From positions 323,509 to 334,049 of the forward strand of contig NW_003116458.1 in the NCBI RefSeq assembly GCF_000003605.2: 10,541 nucleotides of DNA. The letters are read 5' to 3'. Shown piece by piece: positions 6,901-10,541 of the stretch. The first letter of the stretch is position 1. Each line of letters starts with the position of its first letter. The notes below the pieces were generated by a model that was not told where the DNA came from, did no database searches, and saw only the letters and a program-made list of their open reading frames with translations. This DNA comes from Saccoglossus kowalevskii (taxonomy: Eukaryota; Hemichordata; Enteropneusta; Harrimaniidae). The position numbers and the translations under genes were made by a program.

Positions 6901-9639
6901 GAATGTGCCCATCTAGTGAAAACTAAATTTTACATGTGACTTGATAATTTCTTCATAGTTCTGTAGCTTGAAGACAGAATCATTGGTAACTAGGACACGT
7001 CAGTTAATCAGTCACTTTGTGTTCAATACTGCATCTAGGTATGTGTAAATTCTCCTAGTTTTTGTTTGTTTTCTGTTGTGTATATACAACAATATCAATT
7101 CTATATACCTGGATGTTTACAATATATGAGTTGATTATTTTACAGTAAAGCCATGGCTGTAGATCCAAATAAACCAGTTATTGTGCCAGCTGGCATGGAT
7201 TCCTTACAGCAGATAGGTTAGTAAGTGTTTTTCTTTTCACACTAACCCTAACCCCGATTTGTCATAATCACATGCATTTCTACATAAACATAGTTCTTTT
7301 TAACTATCAGTATCAGTAGCAACTTAACTGGTATTTCCTAAACTGGAATTTCGTTCCAAAAAGTTTTGAAAATGGCTTTTCTGAACTGAATATAAATTTG
7401 TGAATGTATACTTTATCAACGAAAAAATATGTTTAGGAAGTATCTATAGGGAATGTATTAATGACATACTGTATTGCCTGAATTACATACCGGTAAATAT
7501 GATTTAGATATGTGTAAGTGTAAAAGACAGAAATACTTGTTAAATTTGGTGACCAGTTTAGTATGATAGAAAGAGTGTAGCGTCTTCAAATAACCACAAT
7601 AGACAGAGTGGGGGTCAGGACCAAATATACATAATTCCGGCATTTCATAATAAATGCTATTAATTAATAATTGCACTTTAAAATAATATTTATGAGATAT
7701 GTCTACGTCCTAACCTCATTGAAATTATTAGCATATTGTATATGCAGTGCGCGTGCTTCGAGCCCTTTTGTTGTATCCCACAATGCATGCGCCATCACAG
7801 TGAGGTCAATTGAAGTTTACATTTTTATGCTAGGTAATGTTCAGCATGATCAATGAGAACAAACCTCATTGATAGTGCAATTCCAATTCTAGTGACTGGG
7901 CATTCAGTGTTTATGAAACCTACTAATGAAGCAATCTGATTGGTTGAAAACTTTAAGCAAGGTTTCAAGTAGAATTCTGTGTTAATGAGGTACCATTACC
8001 ATTATGTGCTATACAGGTCCTCCACCAGTAGCTGAAGGTGACATTGGTAAATTAACAGCTAGGAATCCATTAGAATTATGGAAACAAGCATACACAGCAT
8101 TCTTTCCACAACAGGTATGTACCTATGTTATGTCTTTCCCATAATGGTAGTATTGGCCATATATGGTCACAACATCAACCTGAAATATCATATTAGTAAC
8201 ATCTTGGCAGCTACCATGTGGTCTTTCAGAGAAATTTGCTTTATAATGTCAGCATTAAACTTACTACTAGGTATAAATTCTTTCTTTCAGATAAGTAGTT
8301 CTGTTGCTGAAGACCCAGCTAAAGATCCACAATATTCTGAATCTGCTGTAGATAACATGAGAGCACAGAAGGATGAGGTAAATATAATTACCGGTACTGA
8401 TACATATCAATAGGAGGTATGCTGTGAAGAACTGAAATATGTCTTGTCCATGCATAAAACATGGGTTGTTTGCATGTACCGGTATATAATACACATATTC
8501 ACATACTTCTTCACACTTTCAATCTGGGAAAAGGAATCAAAATGAAAGAATTATATCTTCAGCACATACTTCTATACTGGATCTAATTTTCAATTTAGAG
8601 AGGGCCGGTCATGTGCAATAGAATAAATCACAGTATACCCCTCTAATACTCTACTCTAATCGCTGATTACATAACACAATTGAAGAACACAATTTGATTA
8701 ACTAAACAAACATGCAACTGGGTATTACATTCAAAATATTCTTGTCAATAAACACATTGAAAATAGAATAAATTTCACCTTGTACATGTACAATACGGTA
8801 GTGATTTTTGAGACTGGTTTTGGACGCCACACTGCAGTGCTTGCTGCTAAGACTACAGGCATTCAAACCACCACCACACAATTTTAACATTAGTAAACAA
8901 ATTCGAAATACAAATTTAAACAATTATTAACCATAAGCTTTAAAGTATATGAAGATTTGTCTCCCTGATGTAACAATTATTCACCGAAGCACAGCATTTG
9001 CAGTTATAAAATTGTTAAGTACTTGTATACTGTTTGTGTAGTTGAATGTTTAACACTATCTGTATTTTAGAATTAGTCTTCATATTTTACTCTCAGCATG
9101 TTTTGATATATCTTAACACTTTATTTGAATGAATTAATACACTCTTTGTGTAGATGCAAGACTTATAATTGTTTGGCATCCATATATGCATTTTAATTAG
9201 CCAATTTGAATAAATGTTTAAGTATGTTATTTGTGCATCTTTGCAGCAATTTTGCTAAAAACACTGAAATATGAATTTAGCTATATTCAGCTTGTTTATT
9301 TTATAACCATTTGGTCAATGGATTGAATCCTGGGGTATCATTAGTTTTGAGTCAATTTTAAGGCAGTATGAGCAAAGCCAAGGCAGAAATGCTTTTATGT
9401 TCGTCGTGCAGTCAAAGAATATTGAATTCACTTTACACTGGAACACTTTATAGCATCTCTGGTGTGTGAAATTCACTACTAATGACCTCTAAAAAATTTG
9501 ATATACCGGTAATAACTCTACTCTAGATAATACCTGTAATCTACTTCTATTTCAGGAACTTGAGAGATACAGAAGACAGTCTGAACGAAAAGCCAAAGAC
9601 TTAGCAAGAGGTGGTGGCATGGAAGCCATCCGGGCATAG
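839..9639 (+). CDS. DYNC2LI1: Cytoplasmic dynein-2 light intermediate chain 1 (12 coding exons, 5' partial)
   Basis: This subunit of the dynein-2 motor binds the heavy chain DYNC2H1 and serves retrograde intraflagellar transport in cilia (family knowledge). Joining the exons at 839-909, 1492-1559, 2865-2969, 4101-4189, 4455-4641, 5221-5289, 5526-5603, 6959-7038, 7146-7216, 8017-8114, 8291-8377 and 9556-9639 gives 361 readable residues without a stop; human DYNC2LI1 has about 351. Counting from the first full codon (840): an LWDIA N-terminal motif at 4-8, a Ras-like P-loop GSKDAGKTS at 42-50, [14 protein letters not shown] at 67-80, WELGGGT at 89-95 in the switch II/G3 position, LDLSKP at 119-124, [17 protein letters not shown] at 180-196 with a G4-like CKYD, and DPAKDPQY near the C-terminus, all characteristic of this subunit. 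All introns are GT-AG and all phases agree. The first base, 839, completes a codon split by an upstream intron, and the upstream in-frame stretch reaches TGA at 822 with no ATG, so the start codon lies in an earlier exon. The promoter is not visible. The identity is very secure. Confidence 0.95.
910..1491 (+). other. Intron between exons A and B
   Basis: This is 582 bp of AT-rich sequence starting GTTGGT and ending TAG. It includes the octamer TACTGGTA at 987. No gene, RNA or clear element is visible. Confidence 0.8.
1492..1559 (+). CDS. DYNC2LI1: DYNC2LI1 exon B, first half of the P-loop
   Basis: The acceptor is GAATAG ending at 1491 and the donor GTAAGT from 1560. The exon codes for a Glu-rich linker and then the beta strand [10 protein letters not shown], the first part of the nucleotide-binding loop. 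It enters in phase 1 (GGT split with base 909) and ends in phase 0, so the intron falls between the Ala and Gly of the P-loop. Confidence 0.93.
1560..2864 (+). other. Intron between exons B and C, with probable transposon remnant
   Basis: This is 1305 bp, GTAAGT to CCCCAG. It contains poly-A/T-rich sequence at 1800-1915 with an 11-bp direct repeat TGATAACAAAA (1801 and 1865), a small hairpin at 2159-2195 (GACTTG, GACCT, AGGTC, CAAGTC), and the GGGGTGCGGCTT repeat near 2626-2752. A 103-codon open frame at 2522-2833 runs across that repeat and resembles no protein known to me, so it is not called as a gene. Confidence 0.75.
2626..2752. repeat. GGGGTGCGGCTT repeat, likely old DNA-element end
   Basis: The 12-mer GGGGTGCGGCTT occurs at 2626-2637 and 2703-2714, 77 bp apart, with a weaker relative GCTGCGACCT near 2723 and a terminal-looking TTTTTACGGTA at 2742-2752. 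Repeats of GTGCGGCTTATA ending in TACGGTA are familiar from non-autonomous elements of several invertebrates. No matching inverted end was found to the left, so the borders are open. Confidence 0.45.
2865..2969 (+). CDS. DYNC2LI1: DYNC2LI1 exon C, GKTS and [14 protein letters not shown]
   Basis: The acceptor is TTTCCCCAG ending at 2864 and the donor GTGAGT from 2970. The exon completes the P-loop with [11 protein letters not shown] and runs through [20 protein letters not shown], the most conserved segment of the family. Both ends are in phase 0 (35 codons). Confidence 0.96.
2970..4100 (+). other. Intron between exons C and D, repeat-derived
   Basis: This is 1131 bp, GTGAGT to CAAG. The middle is built of decayed related segments: AAAATGGCTGAC at about 3503 and 3924 with AAAATGATTGAC at about 3712, and GAGTGAGATATAGCC at about 3366 facing its near-complement GCCATATCTCA at about 3969. 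The inverted dispersed repeat lies at 3599-3662. Open frames here are short, in the wrong phase and show no homology. Confidence 0.65.
3599..3662 (-). repeat. Dispersed repeat, copy 2 (inverted)
   Basis: The sequence from GAACAAGCCATGCATGG through GTTAGTTATCAAATTTAAGA to TTTTTGTTTATA is the near-exact reverse complement of 687-756. The two copies lie about 2.9 kb apart. The surrounding sequence on this side is not shared, so one or both copies are truncated. Confidence 0.75.
4101..4189 (+). CDS. DYNC2LI1: DYNC2LI1 exon D, WELGGGT switch-like segment
   Basis: The acceptor is CATCAAG ending at 4100 and the donor GTAAGT from 4190. The exon codes for [19 protein letters not shown] and the following strand. 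WELGGG stands where other small GTPases carry the DxxG motif. The exon ends with two bases of a Glu codon (phase 2). Confidence 0.95.
4455..4641 (+). CDS. DYNC2LI1: DYNC2LI1 exon E, LDLSKP and central helix
   Basis: The acceptor is CTAATAG ending at 4454 and the donor GTACGT from 4642. This is the longest exon: one base closing the split Glu, then 62 codons. It opens with [21 protein letters not shown], close to the human LVLVLDLSKPNDLWPTME, followed by a charged helical region ending in EDHP. It ends in phase 0. Confidence 0.96.
4762..4979. mobile_element. Palindromic MITE, copy 1 (about 215 bp)
   Basis: The left arm CTATGTTCAATTACCCACC plus ATAGACTC (from 4762) is answered by GAGTCTATGGTGGGTATGAA and CTATGTGAA (from about 4923), giving terminal inverted repeats of about 30 bp. 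A right tail GGTTGAAAACCCTCTGCCTAAA follows. Inside are a 7-bp perfect stem TGTCACG/CGTGACA (4891-4909, containing CACGTG) and GGGGACCCC at 4868-4876. It has no coding capacity. The family is not identified. Confidence 0.7.
4980..5100. mobile_element. Palindromic MITE, copy 2 (internally deleted, tandem)
   Basis: The same left arm starts at 4984 (CTATGTTCAATTACCCACCA) and the same right end, GGTGGGTATGAACTATGTGAAT with GGTTGAAAACCCTCT, runs to about 5093. The central part of about 100 bp present in copy 1 is absent. The copy abuts copy 1 directly in the same orientation. Confidence 0.7.
5221..5289 (+). CDS. DYNC2LI1: DYNC2LI1 exon F, G4-like CKYD motif
   Basis: The acceptor is ATTCATAG ending at 5220 and the donor GTATGT from 5290. 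The 23 codons include [17 protein letters not shown], nearly identical to the human segment, with Cys replacing Ser in GSKYD. CKYD occupies the place of the guanine-binding N/TKxD motif of GTPases. Both ends are in phase 0. Confidence 0.96.
5526..5603 (+). CDS. DYNC2LI1: DYNC2LI1 exon [20 protein letters not shown]
   Basis: The acceptor is TTTGTAG ending at 5525 and the donor GTATGC from 5604. The 26 codons align without gaps to human [25 protein letters not shown], here ending HSHGATLQ. Both ends are in phase 0. Confidence 0.96.
5725..6696. mobile_element. Non-autonomous DNA transposon (about 970 bp) with 36-bp terminal inverted repeats
   Basis: The left end CTATTGCTACGTTCACACG (from 5725) and the complement of the right end (to 6696), CTATTGCTATGTTCACATGG, match over about 36 bp with roughly six mismatches, continuing into ATCAGAGCC/ATCGGAGCC. 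If the TA inside CTATTG is the target duplication, the element proper starts TTGCTA, but this is not settled. TTCGGCTC or its complement recurs near both ends (5801, 5817, 5909, 6573, 6584, 6595, 6656), as expected of subterminal transposase sites. It is much more GC-rich at its ends than the host introns. No transposase ORF remains. Short frames starting ATGGCG (about 5962 and 6080) are too short to judge. Confidence 0.75.
6570..6601 (+). repeat. 11-bp tandem repeat TCGGCTCTCGT, three units
   Basis: There are two exact units at 6570-6580 and 6581-6591 and a third, TCGGCTCCCG, at 6592-6601. It lies in the right subterminal part of the DNA element and resembles its other TTCGGCTC motifs. Confidence 0.8.
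6723..6839. mobile_element. 117-bp hairpin MITE
   Basis: The left arm 6723-6771 and right arm 6793-6839 are inverted repeats of about 47 bp with only about five mismatches and a 2-bp bulge, separated by a 21-base loop. The ends read AAGGTTATTACG and CGTAATAACCTT. Flanking AT-rich bases hide any target duplication. Transcribed with the intron on the + strand, it would fold into a long hairpin RNA. Confidence 0.75.
6959..7038 (+). CDS. DYNC2LI1: DYNC2LI1 exon H
   Basis: The acceptor is CTTCATAG ending at 6958 and the donor GTATGT from 7039. It codes for [20 protein letters not shown] and a short tail, the counterpart of human [21 protein letters not shown]. This is the least conserved stretch of the fold, but frame, phase and the Ser codon split into exon I all fit. 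Confidence 0.92.
7146..7216 (+). CDS. DYNC2LI1: DYNC2LI1 exon [15 protein letters not shown]
   Basis: The acceptor is TTTTACAG ending at 7145. The exon codes for [20 protein letters not shown] and QQI, matching human [20 protein letters not shown]. The donor chosen is GTTAGT at 7217, which leaves one base of the Gly codon. The stronger-looking GTAAGT at 7221 would add four bases and read GGT TAG after splicing, so it cannot give the full protein. Confidence 0.94.
7217..8016 (+). other. Intron between exons I and J
   Basis: This is 800 bp, GTTAGT to ATACAG. It contains a rival donor GTAAGT at 7221, TAACCCTAACCCC at 7243-7255, TACCGGTA at 7488, and a zinc-finger-site-like TCCCACAATGCATGCGC at 7776-7792. 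Around 7597-7620, CCACAATAGACAGAGTGGGGGTC is faintly like the MITE ends in the intron at 4642-5220. No gene is visible. Confidence 0.7.
7776..7792 (+). promoter_or_regulatory. Possible ZNF143/Staf-type site
   Basis: TCCCACAATGCATGCGC resembles the Staf/ZNF143 consensus (YYCCCAnMATGCMnYGCG) apart from one missing base. It lies within an intron, away from any visible transcription start, so function is doubtful. It may instead come from a repeat. Confidence 0.25.
8017..8114 (+). CDS. DYNC2LI1: DYNC2LI1 exon J, C-terminal region
   Basis: The acceptor is CTATACAG ending at 8016 and the donor GTATGT from 8115. After the split Gly it codes for [12 protein letters not shown] and [17 protein letters not shown], equivalent to human SPPVPENDIGKL and SPMELWKKVYEKLFPPK. 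It ends in phase 0. Confidence 0.95.
8291..8377 (+). CDS. DYNC2LI1: DYNC2LI1 exon [12 protein letters not shown]
   Basis: The acceptor is CTTTCAG ending at 8290 and the donor GTAAAT from 8378. The 29 codons include [23 protein letters not shown], close to human [22 protein letters not shown]. Both ends are in phase 0. Confidence 0.95.
8378..9555 (+). other. Intron between exon K and the last exon
   Basis: This is 1178 bp, GTAAAT to TTTCAG, AT-rich. TACCGGTA occurs at 8389, 8477 and 9504. I see no gene, hairpin element or LINE sequence in it. Confidence 0.75.
9556..9639 (+). CDS. DYNC2LI1: DYNC2LI1 last coding exon and stop
   Basis: The acceptor is TATTTCAG ending at 9555. The 27 codons begin [17 protein letters not shown], matching human ELEQYKRSSSKSW, and end in a GGG-containing tail with EAIRA before TAG at 9637-9639. 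The basic helix is conserved in character. The extreme C-terminus differs from the human ending KQIELDS. Confidence 0.93.
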   Translation, partial: ELERYRRQSERKAKDLARGGGMEAIRA

Positions 9640-9803
9640 TATCCTGGCATGTATATATGTATATAGATGAATGCAAGATCTTTGTTGACGTTTTATAATG
9701 GTAAAATTATGTATGTGTATCAGATTGAACTCATACAGTAGCAGTATACAAAATTCATATTTATTTACTTGTAATGCAGTTTGAATAGGACATTCCATTT
9801 AAC

Positions 9804-9932
9804 TACAATGAGTCCATCCTAATGTACAATGTCTCTATTTTAATTGTTTATTCGTTGTTACACATATACAATGAGTCCATCCTAATGTACAATGTCTCTA
9901 TTTTAATTGTTTATTCGTTGTTACACATATAC
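9804..9932 (+). repeat. Exact 63-bp tandem duplication in the 3' UTR
   Basis: The unit beginning ACAATGAGTCCATCCTAATG at 9805 is repeated without a single mismatch at 9868, with the match running to 9932. Perfect identity in otherwise unconstrained sequence indicates a very young duplication, or an assembly artefact. Confidence 0.95.
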
Positions 9933-10029
9933 TTGCTAGAGATTAACATTTTATATGATGTTGTCAAATATCATGCAGAAAACTAAATATACAATTTGTG
10001 TAAATAATTTATAATGTAAACATTGTTAC

Positions 10030-10035
10030 AATAAA
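10030..10035 (+). terminator. Polyadenylation signal AATAAA
   Basis: This is the first canonical AATAAA after the stop codon, about 390 bases downstream, within TTACAATAAAATG. A second AATAAA at 10242-10247 is a weaker alternative. Confidence 0.65.
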
Positions 10036-10055
10036 ATGTTGCGCTACGTAATGTT

Positions 10056-10344
10056 ACGGTTAAATATATTAAAAATACTGTTGCATAAAAATAATTTGTG
10101 GGCAATGTAAGACCCCTATAACAGATAAGTCTATATAAAGTGTGGTATTATTGAGCTTCAAATTACTTATCTGGGCTAGATATGCAAAAATTAGAGGGGT
10201 GGAGTGGGGTCTAAAACATCTTTGTGTAAATTGTCATCACAAATAAAACAGGAAGAAACTCTTCAGTGATAATCCAGTGAAACAAACATTGCTCACCTGA
10301 AAATGAAAACATATCCATGTTCAGTATACAATTTAACCAAAGCA
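10056..10344. other. 3' flanking sequence without recognised features
   Basis: AT-rich DNA between the probable polyadenylation site and the minus-strand LINE end. It includes a G-rich stretch GAGGGGTGGAGTGGGGTC at about 10193-10210 and a spare AATAAA at 10242. No gene is seen. Confidence 0.6.
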
Positions 10345-10366
10345 TACAATACAATACAATACAATT
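10345..10366 (-). repeat. (ACAAT)n microsatellite, LINE tail
   Basis: There are four consecutive ACAAT units after CAT, adjoining TTTATTTCACC. It is the presumed target-side tail of the minus-strand LINE. Confidence 0.8.
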
Positions 10367-10541
10367 TTATTTCACCAGATAAATTACATTACAAAGTACA
10401 AAACGAAGATAGAGATATACATAACTATCTGGCGAGGACAAGAGAGGTAGTTCTAGTAGAACTAATCTAGTCTCTAGCCCTTGCATATTCACTGATAGCA
10501 GAAAAAAACTGATAAACAGTGAAATCATAAATTATATTAAT
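10345..10541 (-). mobile_element. 3' end of a second LINE, minus strand (partial)
   Basis: Read on the - strand, the segment ends ATCTGGTGAAATAAAATTG followed by four to five ATTGT units, a typical terminus and tail of CR1-like elements. Inside it are a 17-bp palindrome TAGTTCTAGTAGAACTA (10448-10464) and inverted CCAGATA/TATCTGG (10375-10381 and 10426-10432), fitting a structured 3' UTR. The body of the element runs off the right edge. No coding part is visible, so the call rests on the tail and structure. Confidence 0.55.

Larger units (their letters stand above)
5604..6958 (+). other. Intron between exons G and H, hosting two DNA elements
   Basis: This is 1355 bp, GTATGC to CATAG. It is occupied by the element at 5725-6696 and the hairpin at 6723-6839. 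The flanks 5604-5724 and 6840-6958 hold nothing recognisable. Confidence 0.8.
9640..10055 (+). other. Probable DYNC2LI1 3' UTR
   Basis: It follows the TAG at 9637. The sequence is AT-rich, with no further splice signal needed, and ends shortly after AATAAA at 10030-10035, followed by a T/G-containing stretch. The cleavage site is estimated, not seen. Confidence 0.65.

Noticed and set aside
7243-7255. Telomere-like TAACCCTAACCCC
   Set aside because: Only two units. It is too short to call an interstitial telomere and is common by chance or in simple repeats.
8078-8413. A 111-codon + strand frame overlapping exons J and K
   Set aside because: It is in a different frame from exon J and includes an intron. 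Only its later part coincides with the true exon K frame, without independent support.
1-10541. CRISPR, operon or phage-type system
   Set aside because: Spliced animal gene with eukaryotic repeats. No spaced direct-repeat array or bacterial gene organisation on either strand.

Overview
This is animal nuclear DNA: AT-rich, with one multi-exon gene on the + strand, canonical GT-AG introns, and introns full of transposon remains. The repeat content (fragments of CR1/Jockey-like LINEs, palindromic MITEs, a GGGGTGCGGCTT repeat) and the divergence of the protein from the human one suggest an invertebrate, perhaps a marine deuterostome or lophotrochozoan. The species cannot be named from the sequence alone.

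The gene is the orthologue of DYNC2LI1 (D2LIC, LIC3), the light intermediate chain of cytoplasmic dynein-2, the motor for retrograde intraflagellar transport in cilia. Twelve coding exons can be placed: 839-909, 1492-1559, 2865-2969, 4101-4189, 4455-4641, 5221-5289, 5526-5603, 6959-7038, 7146-7216, 8017-8114, 8291-8377 and 9556-9639. All splice phases agree. They give 361 readable codons and a stop at 9637-9639. The start codon is not in the exon at 839 and must lie in a small exon further 5', probably before the window. The 3' UTR starts at 9640, carries an exact 63-bp tandem duplication, and most likely ends just after the AATAAA at 10030.

Region by region: 1-690 is the broken 3' end of a LINE, with its 3' hairpin and an ATT-repeat tail, inserted next to a dispersed repeat (687-756). 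A second, inverted copy of that repeat lies in intron 3 (about 3599-3662). Intron 2 holds an old GGGGTGCGGCTT repeat. Intron 5 holds two head-to-tail copies of a palindromic MITE. Intron 7 holds a DNA-transposon-like element of about 970 bp with 36-bp terminal inverted repeats and, 26 bp further on, a 117-bp hairpin MITE. The right edge (10345-10541) looks like the 3' end of a second LINE on the - strand, with an ACAAT/ATTGT repeat tail.

There is no operon, CRISPR array, rRNA or tRNA, and no second host protein gene was found. The notable items are the intron-split P-loop, a rival splice donor that would create an immediate stop, the nested mobile elements, and an excess of the palindrome TACCGGTA in the 3' introns.
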